A stretch of DNA of 64,000 nt. Source: an uncultured Paraburkholderia sp. (GTDB taxonomy: Bacteria > Pseudomonadota > Gammaproteobacteria > Burkholderiales > Burkholderiaceae). Made by a program: the position numbers and the translations under genes. The stretch covers positions 54,016 to 118,015 of the forward strand of contig CALNWN010000014.1 of the NCBI GenBank assembly GCA_940746715.1, written 5' to 3'. The first letter of the stretch is position 1, and every line of letters starts with the position of its first letter. Positions 27,143-35,785 of this stretch are shown one piece after another. Below the pieces are notes generated by a model that did not search any database, was not told the origin of the DNA, and saw only the letters and a list, made by a program, of their open reading frames with translations.

Positions 27143-28117
27143 ATGTCCGCTAACCGCATCGACCTCAATTTGCTGCGCGTGTTCGACGCGGTATTCGAGG
27201 ACCGCAACCTCGCGCAGGCGGGCAAGCGTCTCAACCTGAGCCAGTCAGCCATCAGCCATGCTCTAGCGCGCATGCGTGAGGTAGTCGGCGACGATCTGTT
27301 CGTGCGCACCGCGAGAGGAATGGAGCCGACCGTGCGCGCGCTACGCATGGCAGGGAAGGTACGCGGCGCGTTACAGCAGATCGGGGCCGCGTTGGGCGTG
27401 GACGATTTCGATCCGCAGGTGGCGCAACGCAGGTTTGTCGTGGCTGCCAACGACTACATCACGTCCCTCGTATTGGGGCGGCTGAGTCAGCGCCTGTGTG
27501 CGGAAGCTCCGCTCGCGGACCTGGTCGTGCGGCCGTCTACGCGGCTCGACCTGGCAGGGCAGATCGACGTGGGGCGAATCGATGTCGCAATCGGCATCTT
27601 TGCCGACGTACCACCGCGCTTTCGCTCGATGGCGCTGTGGGAGCAGACAGACGTGCTGCTGGTGAACCGCGACCATCCGATTGCCGAGCGGGCGGTTACG
27701 CAGCAAGATCTTCTCGCGTATCCACTCGTGGCGATCTCGCAGGGCGGCTCGGAAGAAGGTGCCGTAAGCGGCTTTATTATTGAACGTGGCCTGGCACGGC
27801 AATCGGAGATGTTCGATCGCGATGCGCTCAACCGCGCGTTCGCCGACACGCCCGACATGCCGCGCATGCGCATGTCCGTCGCGCACTCTCTTGCGATTCC
27901 CGTACTGCTTCGCCATAGCGAGATGCTCGCGCTGGTTCCGTCGTCGCTCGCTCGGGAACTCGAACGTTATGGCGAACTGAAGATGCGCGCAACGCCCTAT
28001 GAATGCCCCAACGTGGCGGTGCGCGCCGTATGGCATGAGCGCAATGACGCAGATCCAGTGCTGCAATGGCTCAGACAGCAGCTTGCAGATGTCGCGCGAC
28101 AGGTTCGTACCGGCTAA
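27143..28117 (+). CDS. LysR-family regulator, NodD/PcpR-like
   Basis: A 324-residue LysR regulator with LNLLRVFDAVFEDRNLAQAGKRL and SQSAISHALARMREVVGDDLFVR in the winged helix, a form typical of aromatic-responsive NodD/PcpR/LinR-type members. The co-inducer domain is intact (VVRPSTRLDLAGQIDVGRIDVA, DVLLVNRDHPIAE). ATG 27143 is chosen over a GTG at 27134. It lies between the oxygenase cluster and the aromatic-acid transporter gene, both on the same strand, and could control either. It is the only intact LysR gene in the window. Confidence 0.9.
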   Translation: MSANRIDLNLLRVFDAVFEDRNLAQAGKRLNLSQSAISHALARMREVVGDDLFVRTARGMEPTVRALRMAGKVRGALQQIGAALGVDDFDPQVAQRRFVVAANDYITSLVLGRLSQRLCAEAPLADLVVRPSTRLDLAGQIDVGRIDVAIGIFADVPPRFRSMALWEQTDVLLVNRDHPIAERAVTQQDLLAYPLVAISQGGSEEGAVSGFIIERGLARQSEMFDRDALNRAFADTPDMPRMRMSVAHSLAIPVLLRHSEMLALVPSSLARELERYGELKMRATPYECPNVAVRAVWHERNDADPVLQWLRQQLADVARQVRTG

Positions 28118-28475
28118 ACCCGTTTGTTCAAGATACCTATGCAAACAATTCATTGCTCAGGAGCCGGCGAGCAGTGCTGCGTCAACGTCGCCGAAACTCT
28201 GCAATACGTGGCCTATTTTTGCGCAACGCACGCGCATCGCACGAACGAATCGGCGATGCGCGTTCGGCTTGATTGCCGCCTTTGCGCGATTTGCCGAGTT
28301 GTAGCGGCGTTTTGGCGCTCCTAAGCTTGGTCCCCGTCGATACCTGTCATATCAGCAAGTATCGGCACTCTAGCGAACCGCGAGAGCGGATGGCTTTTCA
28401 ATCGGACCAGCAAGCGTGCCAACCAGCGTGCCAACAAGCGGTCGGCGCCGACAGTTCAATCTCCGCGAGGACGCA
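28118..28475. other. Intergenic region before the aromatic-acid transporter
   Basis: About 360 bp that should hold the promoter of the MFS gene. A 12-bp near-perfect direct repeat (AGCGTGCCAACC then AGCGTGCCAACA) lies at 28413-28436. No gene or IS fragment was recognised. Confidence 0.5.
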
Positions 28476-29837
28476 ATGGAAGAGACAAGACCAGTCGATG
28501 TACAAGTGCTCATCAACGAGCATCCCTTTTCGCCCTTTCAGCGGCTCATATTTGCAATGTGCTTCGTGATCGTGCTGATGGACGGATTCGATACGGCCGC
28601 GATCGGTTTTATCGCACCTTCGCTACTGCAGGAATGGCACATCGGCAAAGCAGCGCTCGCGCCCGTGCTCAGTGCGGCGCTGTTCGGTCTTGCGTGCGGC
28701 GCGCTGCTGTCGGGTCCGCTCTCGGACAAATTGGGGCGGCGCGTCGTGTTGACCTCGGCGGTGCTGCTATTCGGCGTATCGTGCTTCGGCTCCGCCTTCG
28801 CATTCGATCTGACGCAACTGACAATACTGCGCTTCATTACGGGCCTCGGACTCGGCGCGGCGATGCCGAATGCCGTCACGCTGATGAGCGAGTTCTTTCC
28901 GGACAAGCGTCGGGCGACAATCGTCAATCTGATGTTCTGTGGATTTCCATTGGGCGCTGCACTCGGCGGGTTTCTCGCGGCATGGATGATTCCGCATTTC
29001 GGCTGGCGCAGCGTGCTGCTGTTTGGCGGCGCGGTGCCCCTGCTGTTGTGGGTGCTTCTTATGCTCAAGTTGCCCGAGTCGATTCGCTATATGGTCGCGA
29101 AACGGCAACCGACCATGAGGATTCGCAAAGTACTGGTTCAAATCAGCGCGAGTGCAGATGCCGCGGAGTCTTTCATCATGCGCGAAACCGTGGAACACGC
29201 GATGGGCAGCGGCGGCATTCGCATAGCGCTCTCGCGTTTGTTCCTCGTGGGTTCGTTGATGTTATGGCTGTGCTATTTCATGGGCCTCGTGATCTTCTAT
29301 GGCCTTGTTAACTGGATGCCGGTTCTGCTCAAGGAAGCAGGGCTGAGCCCGCAGCGAGCGGCGCTGGTTTCCGCGCTGTTTCCGCTCGGTGGCGTAGGCA
29401 CAGTGCTATGCGGGATGCTGATGGACCGCTTTAATGCCAATCGCGTCGTGGCCGCTGCATATGCGCTCGGCGCAGTCAGCGTGTACGCGATTGGCCAGGC
29501 GTTCGGCAATCTTGGGTTGCTGATGTGCGCGGTGTTCGTCGCGGGCGCCTTAGTGAATACGGCGCAGGCGTCGATGCCAGCGCTCGCCGCGGCCTTTTAT
29601 CCCACAGCGGGGCGCGGGACGGGCGTTGCGTGGATGCTCGGTGTCGGGCGCTTAGGCGGGATTGCCGGTTCGTTGCTTGTCGCGGAGTTATCCCGACGGC
29701 AAGTCAGCCTGGAAAGCATCTTTACGGTAGTGGCCATATCGGGCGCAGTGTCGTGCGTCGCGTTGTTGATCAAGCAGGCGACGAGTTCGAGCACGGCCGC
29801 AGTGGAATCATCGGAACGTGAATCGCTTGTGCATTAA
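28476..29837 (+). CDS. MFS aromatic-acid:H+ symporter (AAHS family)
   Basis: A 453-residue 12-helix transporter. Signature features are FVIVLMDGFDTAAIGFIAPSL in helix 1 (the DGFD motif of PcaK/BenK-type transporters), LSGPLSDKLGRRVVL in loop 2-3, and FITGLGLGAAMPNAVTLMSE. GCGAGGACGC precedes ATG 28476. It would import a benzoate-like or nitro/aminobenzoate-like acid. It is intact and converges with the lyase-like gene at 29893, with a bidirectional terminator between. Confidence 0.93.
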   Translation: MEETRPVDVQVLINEHPFSPFQRLIFAMCFVIVLMDGFDTAAIGFIAPSLLQEWHIGKAALAPVLSAALFGLACGALLSGPLSDKLGRRVVLTSAVLLFGVSCFGSAFAFDLTQLTILRFITGLGLGAAMPNAVTLMSEFFPDKRRATIVNLMFCGFPLGAALGGFLAAWMIPHFGWRSVLLFGGAVPLLLWVLLMLKLPESIRYMVAKRQPTMRIRKVLVQISASADAAESFIMRETVEHAMGSGGIRIALSRLFLVGSLMLWLCYFMGLVIFYGLVNWMPVLLKEAGLSPQRAALVSALFPLGGVGTVLCGMLMDRFNANRVVAAAYALGAVSVYAIGQAFGNLGLLMCAVFVAGALVNTAQASMPALAAAFYPTAGRGTGVAWMLGVGRLGGIAGSLLVAELSRRQVSLESIFTVVAISGAVSCVALLIKQATSSSTAAVESSERESLVH

Positions 29838-29864
29838 TGCCGGACGGTGAGCGGGACCAAACAG

Positions 29865-29886
29865 GCGAGCCTCGAGCGAGGCTCGC
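29865..29886. terminator. Bidirectional hairpin terminator
   Basis: A perfect 10-bp stem (GCGAGCCTCG pairing with CGAGGCTCGC) followed by TTTA on the plus strand. It is placed exactly between the convergent MFS gene (ends 29837) and the lyase-like gene (ends 29893). Confidence 0.75.
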
Positions 29887-29892
29887 TTTACT

Positions 29893-30444
29893 TCATTTCG
29901 CCGGCGCTTCGTAGTTGTACGAGATGCGGCCCGCCGGCAGGAAAAAGAGCGCGATCACTGCGCCGCCTTTCGCCTCGGGATAGTGATGACTGCCCGGCGC
30001 GGGAGCCGTCCAACCGCCATAGCACCAGCCGTTCGGCCCGGCGAGCGCGGCACCTTCGTCGACTGGCACGACCATGTTGAACTCGCCATAGGGGTGAGCG
30101 TGATAGTCGCCGCGGAAGCTGTTCTCCGGATTGTTTTGCGTGTTGCCGGTGCTATCCATCAGCACTGCAGTGATGCTGAAGAAGAAGGTCTCCGCGCAAG
30201 GCTCGACGAGTCGAGCACGCCGATATCGGGGGCCTGCGATTTCGACGTCGGCGGCCCAACCCTCTTGCACGCCGATCCGGATCAGCCGCGCAAGGTCCTT
30301 ATAAAGATCGCTCTCGACTCCGTACTTCGAGTTCAGCCATTGCTCGACGTCCGTATTCGTCGTCAAGTCTTTCACTTCCTCAAGAAAGGGCACACAGCGC
30401 GCGACGAGTTGATCCTTATTGCTGATGGTTGCAGTTTGCGACAT
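29893..30444 (-). CDS. 4-hydroxylaminobenzoate lyase-like protein (DUF4863 family)
   Basis: A 183-residue protein with an N-terminal helical part and a cupin-like C-terminal half. The core HAHPYGEFNMVVPV (residues 115-128) and GSHHYPEAKGGAVIALFFLPAGRI match the DUF4863 family, whose characterised members (PnbB) convert 4-hydroxylaminobenzoate to protocatechuate and ammonium. This form carries an insertion (GNTQNNPENSFRG and CYGGWTAPAP) compared with the shortest members. It is intact. The neighbouring aromatic-acid symporter, porin and nitroreductase pseudogene support a nitrobenzoate-type pathway. Confidence 0.78.
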   Translation of the reverse strand: MSQTATISNKDQLVARCVPFLEEVKDLTTNTDVEQWLNSKYGVESDLYKDLARLIRIGVQEGWAADVEIAGPRYRRARLVEPCAETFFFSITAVLMDSTGNTQNNPENSFRGDYHAHPYGEFNMVVPVDEGAALAGPNGWCYGGWTAPAPGSHHYPEAKGGAVIALFFLPAGRISYNYEAPAK

Positions 30445-30851
30445 TCCAGTTCTAATGAAGCGAACTTTCTACAACGCAGGATTGCACGCGATTCATATGA
30501 TGCCGAGTGTCCTGAAGGTCGTGCGTCAGGCGCGGAATGCATCGATTCACATTGTTCAATATTGGATTGAAGACATTTCAGGGCAGAACCGCATTTAAGG
30601 CGTCGTTGGCGAATGTTGGTTTTTTCGATTGAGACTTTGTGAGTGTTTGGGACCATTGAGAGAAAAGATGGCTTGCCTGCTTGAATCGTAGAAAGATTTG
30701 CCCGACGCATTTTTCCTCTCCATTGCGGACGGCCTCTCGCTTTAGGGTTTCCCCGTTGTCGTGTTCATTGACCGACCTTAATCCCGCCGCCATGTATTCG
30801 TGACGAGCAGCTTCGTCATTCAAACAAACGAGACGCGGTCCAGGAGACTTC
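30445..30851. other. Divergent intergenic region between lyase-like gene and porin
   Basis: About 400 bp of relatively AT-rich sequence serving as leader for two divergent genes. CAGGAGA precedes the porin ATG. No ORF, repeat or IS fragment could be supported. Confidence 0.5.
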
Positions 30852-31982
30852 ATGAAATATGGCAGGTCGGTGATATTGGCGGCGGGACTGTTCAGCGCTT
30901 CGGCGTTTGCACAAAGCAGCGTGACACTCTACGGCGTGTTGGATACAGGCGTCGAATACGTGTCCCACGCGAATGCAGCAGGAGGCTATGTTGTGCGCAT
31001 GCCGGGCATCACCGGGGAACTGCCGTCGCGCTGGGGGATGCGTGGTTCTGACGACCTCGGCAGTGGACTCAAGGCGTCGTTCGTTCTTGAAAGCGGCTTC
31101 AATACGCGTGGCGGCGACGCGGGGCAGGGCAGCCGTCTGTTTGGACGACAGGCGTGGTTGGGAGTGGAAGGGCCGTGGGGCGCGCTGAGTTTCGGCCGTC
31201 AGTACACGATGACGTATTGGGCGATTTCCGATGCGGACATTCTCGGTCCCGACATCTATGGCATCGGCGCACTTGACGCGTACATACCGAACGCGAGAAG
31301 TGACAACACCATCGTCTACAAGGGCAAGTTCCGCGGCGTGACGATAGGCGCGTCATGGTCGTTTGGACGCGACAGTACAGGCACGGGCAATTCTCCCGGG
31401 CAAGGCACTTGCGCGGGTCAGGTACCCGGCGACGTCAACCAGTGCCGCCAATGGAGCGCGATGCTCAAGTACGACGGCACCTACTTTGGCGTCGCTACCG
31501 CCTATGATGAGCAGCGTGGCGGCACCAGTGCGGCCGCCAGCTTCTTCGACGGCGTAGCGCCTTTCAAGACATCTTCTAGCGGCGATAAGGACGCACGTCT
31601 TCAGGCAAATGGCTATGTGAATGTTGCGGGCGTAAAGCTTGGCGCCGGCTGGGTAGGTCGTCGCGTGGAAAGCGATGCGCCCCGTGGCAATGTGCACTCG
31701 CATCTTTTCTTCGTTGGTGCACAGTACTACCTGACGCCCGCATTTGTGCTTGATGGAGAGGCGTATCGCGTGCTCGTCGAGCAGCACGATGCGCGCGCAA
31801 CCATGGCGAGCATGCGGGCGACTTACTTCGTGTCGAAGAGGACAGCGGTATACGGCAACGTCGCTTATCTGTGGAACAGCGCGCACGCGCGCTATTCGGT
31901 CAGTGCGGGCGGTGGCGGGACGACGCCTGCGCCAGGCATCGGACAGCTAGGAGCAATCGTGGGTATGCGGCACATGTTCTGA
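30852..31982 (+). CDS. Gram-negative trimeric porin (Burkholderia OpcP type)
   Basis: A 376-residue outer-membrane porin with a signal peptide (residues 1-20, ending SAFA) and mature start QSSVTLYGVLDTGVEY. SRWGMRGSDDLGSGLKASFVLESGFN, LFGRQAWLGVEGPWGALSFGRQ and the C-terminal MRHMF with terminal Phe (outer-membrane assembly signal) are hallmarks of the beta-proteobacterial 16-strand porin family. It is intact. Porins of this type often sit beside catabolic genes and admit the substrate to the periplasm. Confidence 0.93.
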   Translation: MKYGRSVILAAGLFSASAFAQSSVTLYGVLDTGVEYVSHANAAGGYVVRMPGITGELPSRWGMRGSDDLGSGLKASFVLESGFNTRGGDAGQGSRLFGRQAWLGVEGPWGALSFGRQYTMTYWAISDADILGPDIYGIGALDAYIPNARSDNTIVYKGKFRGVTIGASWSFGRDSTGTGNSPGQGTCAGQVPGDVNQCRQWSAMLKYDGTYFGVATAYDEQRGGTSAAASFFDGVAPFKTSSSGDKDARLQANGYVNVAGVKLGAGWVGRRVESDAPRGNVHSHLFFVGAQYYLTPAFVLDGEAYRVLVEQHDARATMASMRATYFVSKRTAVYGNVAYLWNSAHARYSVSAGGGGTTPAPGIGQLGAIVGMRHMF

Positions 31983-32133
31983 TCCGACGCAGTGCTTCAA
32001 CTCTTTCACGGTATCGCGATGCGTTCAGTTGCGATGCCTTTTACGTTGCGGATTCGCATCCATTTACGCAGCCGCCACGCGCTTCGTTTTCGGCGCTTGG
32101 TGTTGGCGGCACTCTATCAATTGGCATTGACCT

Positions 32134-32834
32134 ATGAGAACCGACCGTAACGCCAACTCTGACGCGCGTGTAGTTGACTCGGTGATTCGATCACGCAGGG
32201 CCGTCAGGGCTTTTAGACCCGATCCAGTTGCGCGACACGTCATTGAACAGATTCTCGAGGTGGCAAGCTGCGCGCCGAGCAATTCGAACACGCAGCCCTG
32301 GCGGGTCGATGTTCTCGCCGGCCCGGCAAAATCTGCTCTAAGCGATGTTCTGAAGCAGGCGTACGAAGAGAATCGCCATCCTCCGCTCACGCACATGCCC
32401 GAGGTTTTGCCGGAAGCGATGAGAAGAAGGCAGGAAGCGTTTGGCGCGGCTTATTACGGTGTGCTCGGTGTGCCCAAGCACGATGTGCAACAGCGTGCCC
32501 GTGTGACTGCGAGAAACTTCGATTTTTTGGTGCGCCAGTGGGCCTGATCTTTTCAATCGATGCAGCGCTCACAAAGTTCAGCTGGCTGGATTACGGCATC
32601 TTTATCCAGACCGTAATGATGGCAGCACAAGCGGTAGGCCTCGACATGTGTCCGCAGGTTTCATTTGCAAGATTCCAGAATGTGATTGCGGAACACCTGG
32701 AGCTCCCCGCGGACTATGAAGTGGTGTGCGGAATGAGTATGGGATTGTCTGACTGCGACTCCCCTGTCAGCCGTCTGTTAACCGGACGCGAACCAGTTGA
32801 GAACTTCGCGCGGTTCTTGGGGTTCGACTCGTAG
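32134..32834 (+). pseudogene. Nitroreductase, PnbA-like, frameshifted in a T run
   Basis: An FMN nitroreductase. VIRSRRAVRAFRPDPV and CAPSNSNTQPWRVDVL (FMN phosphate and ribityl contacts) open it. At 32523-32528 a run of six T residues replaces the seven needed for ARNFDFFGAPVGLIF, and the frame ends at 32547. The remaining half, SIDAALTKFSWLDYGIF, MMAAQAVGLDMCPQVSFARF and GMSMGLSDCDSPVSRL, is perfect in the next frame and stops at 32834. About 233 residues would be restored. This class (nitrobenzoate/nitrophenol reductases) forms hydroxylaminobenzoate, the substrate of the lyase-like gene at 29893. Confidence 0.88.
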
Positions 32835-33003
32835 TAGCTGTTCGTCTCGTGTCGTCGCGCATCCGCCTCGGATGAGGCAGATGCCTTCTGCGTACGAGGG
32901 GCCGCAGTCGCGCGCACATCGGCTCAGCTATTTCAGCGTGAAGCTGGCGTAATGCGAGCGTGATGCGGCGCCGCCCGTGTCTGCAACTGCGGCGCGCGGC
33001 TAC

Positions 33004-33150
33004 TCAGCATCCAAGCTTTTGCGCGGCGTTGGCGAGTGCGGCGCCTACGCCTCGTACCACGGCATCTATCTTGTCGTCCTTGAGCTTGTTGTTGCGAGCG
33101 AATGCATCGTTTGCGTGACCCAATGCAATCTCCTGCGGAATCTTCGTTGG
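33004..33150 (-). pseudogene. Unrecognised protein C-terminal fragment
   Basis: A minus-strand frame ending TGA at 33004-33006 gives a natural-looking C-terminus (KIPQEIALGHANDAFARN then KIDAVVRGVGAALANAAQKL). It has no start codon, and its upstream end runs into the etfB remnant on the other strand. The family was not recognised. It suggests a rearrangement junction near 33140. Confidence 0.3.
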
Positions 33151-33559
33151 TATTGCTGGGCAAGCAGGCCATCGACGACGACTCGAACCAGACCGGGCAG
33201 ATGCTTGCCGCTTTGGCTAACCTTCCGCAAGCGACGTTCGCTTCGAAGGTCGTTGTGGCTGACGGGAAGGCGACCGTGTCGCGCGAAGTGGACGGCGGAG
33301 CTGAAACGCTGTCGCTGACGCTGCCGGCAGTCGTGACGACCGATCTGCGTCTGAACGAACCGCGTTACGTGACGCTGCCGAACATCACGAAGGCGAAGAA
33401 GAAGCCGCTCGAAACCGTGAAGCCGGAAGACCTGCGCGTCGATGTCACGCCGCGTCTGAAGACGCTGAAAGTCAGCGAGCCGCCGAAGCGCTCAGCCGGC
33501 GTGAAGGTGGCCGACGTGAAGACGCTGGTCGAGAAGCTCAAGACCAAAGCCAAGGTACG
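33138..33559 (+). pseudogene. etfB: Electron transfer flavoprotein beta subunit, N-terminus missing
   Basis: The translation LVLLGKQAIDDDSNQTGQM, then LSLPAVVTTDLRLNEPRYV, LPNITKAKKKPLE and VKTLVEKLKTKAKV, is the C-terminal 60 percent of EtfB, which with EtfA carries electrons from acyl-CoA dehydrogenases. The first 105 or so residues are absent; unrelated sequence precedes the match. The 3' end runs directly into the etfA remnant without its stop codon. The locus cannot make a functional subunit; another copy would be needed for beta-oxidation. Confidence 0.88.
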
Positions 33560-34429
33560 CTTGCTGCCGCGCAGAAAATTGGCGGCGATGTGCATGTGCT
33601 GATCGTGGGCCACAACGCGCAAGGCGCGACCGATGCGACAGCGAAGGTGGCAGGTGTGTCGAAGGCGCTGCTGGCCGACGCGCCGCAATTGGCCGAAGGC
33701 CTCGCGGAGGACGTCGAGGCGACGGTGTTGAACATCGCGAGGGACTACTCTCACGTCCTCGCGCCCGCTACGGCTTACGGCAAGAACATCGCGCCGCACA
33801 TCGCGGCGAAGCTCGACGTCGCGCGGATCAGCGATATCACGGCTGTGCATTCGGCCGACACGTTCGAGCGCCCAATCTACGCCGACAACGTCATCGCGAT
33901 CGTGCAATCGGCTGATCCCATCAAGGTTATCACGGTTCGCGCGACGGGCTTCGACCTGATTGTAGCGGAAGGCGGCAGCACATCGGTTGAGAATATCCAG
34001 GCTGCGGCTGGTAGCGGTCTCTCAGCGTTCGTGAGCCGCGAAGTGACGAAGCTGGATCGTCCGGAACTGACGTCGGCGAACATCATTGTGTCGGGCGGCC
34101 GGGGTCTGGGCAGCGGCGAGAACTACACGAAGGTGCTCGAGCCGCTGGCCGACAAGCTTGGCGCGGCCATGGGAGCATCGCGTGCAGCCGTCGACGCTGG
34201 CTACGTGCCGAACGACCACCAGGTCGGTCAAACCGGCAAGATTGTCCCGCCGCAGTTGTACATCGCCGTCGGCATCTCGGGCGCGATCCAGCATCTGGCC
34301 GGCATGAAGGACTCGAAGGTCATCGTTGCGATCAACAAGGACGAAGAAGCGCCGATCTTTAACGTCGCAGACTATGGGCTCGTTGGCGACCTGTTCGAAG
34401 TCGTCCCGGAACTCGTAGGGTCTATTTGA
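33560..34429 (+). pseudogene. etfA: Electron transfer flavoprotein alpha subunit, N-terminus missing
   Basis: Similarity begins at about family residue 22 (LAAAQKIGGDVHVLIVGHNA) and continues to the end: ILAPATAYGKNIAPHIAAKL in slightly changed form, REVTKLDRPELTSANIIVSG, the FAD-binding GRGLGSGENYTKVLEPLADKL, GQTGKIVPPQLYIAVGISGA and INKDEEAPIFNVADYGLVGD. The deletion at 33555-33560 removed the last codons and stop of etfB, the spacer and the first 20 or so codons of etfA, and put the two in different frames. GTG 33590 is the first in-frame start left. The C-terminal FAD domain is complete. Confidence 0.88.
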
Positions 34430-34521
34430 AAGTCGCCCGTTTAGCGCCGGGGAATGGATAGTGTTCGTGAGCTCCCCATCTTTTTCCGGTCTCGCGTCCA
34501 ATAGAAGCACGGAGTTCAATA

Positions 34522-34965
34522 ATGCTAGATGATCGCAGGTCAGTTCTCGTAGGCGTTGGTGAGCTCACTGACCGGCCTGCCGATCCCTCGCTGGGTCAGG
34601 AACCGGTGGCCTTGATGGATTTTGCGCTGGGTCGCGCGGCGGATGATGCTGTCGACGCTGCAAAGCGCACAGAATTGCTGTTGATGATTAATCCCTTGGA
34701 TGTAGTCAACGTTGCCAGTTGGCGGTACGACGACTCGGCGCATCAACTATGTGAGCGGCTCGGGATCGGGCCGCGTCGCGCGGTGTTTGGCCCGCTCGGC
34801 GGAGAAAGTCCCGTGCGTCTGTTGCATGAGGCTGCGATTCGCGTGGCGCGCGAGGAGAGTACAGCGTGTGTGCCGTTGTCGATGTGGAGGCGCGCAGCAC
34901 GGTCGTGAAGGCGCGCAACGGAGGAATCGAATTGCCCTGGACGTCCCTGTCGCGAACCAGGCATG
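34522..34965 (+). pseudogene. Thiolase-like acetyl-CoA acetyltransferase, N-terminal fragment
   Basis: The translation SVLVGVGELTDRPADPSLG, LGRAADDA, DVVNVASWRYDD, ERLGIGPRRAVFGPLGGESP and LLHEAAIRVAREE matches the start of thiolase-like SCP-x-type acetyl-CoA acetyltransferases. A frameshift near 34868 follows; VVDVEARSTVVKARNGGIELPW continues in another frame. Beyond about 34965 no match remains, so roughly 350 residues are missing. It sits downstream of the etfBA remnants, a common order in fatty-acid or side-chain oxidation loci. Confidence 0.72.
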
Positions 34966-35180
34966 AGCCAGAAACTGGCCATTCCCACACTTGCAGAAAT
35001 CGTGACGCTCTGTTCGTCAAGAGCCTGGAGCCCCGTGCCCCGGTTGCGTTGGCCGGGTTCGACCTCTGTTGGCCATATGTGGGTTTCCGCACACTTCCTT
35101 GCCAATTACGGGCTCCTGGGGCTTCCCTGACCACCCCTTATACCTAGAATTAGTCCACAGCGACAACCGTGTGGAGGCCG

Positions 35181-35453
35181 ATGATGGATGCACTTCCGGG
35201 CTTTCTCGTCTTTGGCGTTTCATTAGCCGCGATTGTTGCAGTCAGGGAACGCAACCGAAAATTGTGGTGGGCCAAGGTGTTTGGCACCCTAGCGGGCGGG
35301 CCAATTGTGGTCACGAGGCTGTCGATGGCGATGCCTGGCACTACAAGCAGTATCGAGGCCGCCATCTTTGCATTCCTGCTGCCGGTTGTCATCCTGTTCG
35401 CCTCCCTATGGAGGCAGAGCAGTCCGCAGATCGCTGCGAAGAACGGCAGTTGA
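35181..35453 (+). CDS. Small two-helix membrane protein
   Basis: A 90-residue protein starting MMDALPGFLVFGVSL. Two hydrophobic segments (about residues 5-20 and 55-76) flank a basic loop, RERNRKLWWAK. GGAGG lies 6 bp before ATG 35181. No family was recognised. Good start signals and an uninterrupted frame in a decayed neighbourhood suggest a real gene. Confidence 0.55.
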   Translation: MMDALPGFLVFGVSLAAIVAVRERNRKLWWAKVFGTLAGGPIVVTRLSMAMPGTTSSIEAAIFAFLLPVVILFASLWRQSSPQIAAKNGS

Positions 35454-35785
35454 AGACACGGCGTCCGAGATAATGCCACGATGTATTCGACATGCCATAC
35501 GCTGCCAGAAAGCGCGCCAAGCGCTTGCGCAAGTTCGCGGGAAAATAAATGATGGCACTTTGCCCGGCTCCTCTGCAGAAATGCGCGCGTGGTGGGCCGC
35601 CAGTGCCTCGGCGGCATCGTTGTTGTGGCCCATGATAAGCGCATGCAACCCCGCACCGATGACGGGCCTCGAGCGCGGGGTCCACCGTCCTCATGTCTGG
35701 TGAGGTTTCCTGAAAGCCGCATCAAAAAAACTTTCCCCTCACGCGGATTTCGTGCACCACCACATAATGGGAGCGGCCGAAGGTA
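35454..35785. other. Intergenic stretch with possible unassigned debris
   Basis: About 330 bp. A minus-strand translation, MHALIMGHNNDAAEALAAHH then SAEEPGKVPSF (35510-35648), looks protein-like and continues in a second frame as RELAQALGALSGSVWHVEY. The family was not recognised. Nothing else is seen. Confidence 0.3.

Noticed and set aside
29893..30444. Simple cupin of unknown function.
   Set aside because: The HAHPYGE core and the GGAVIALFFLPAGRI ending fit DUF4863 better, and the genomic context agrees.
32520..32547. Programmed slippage at the T6 run to make a full nitroreductase.
   Set aside because: Possible in principle, but the same kind of 1-bp loss occurs at many unrelated sites in the window and no stimulatory structure is evident.
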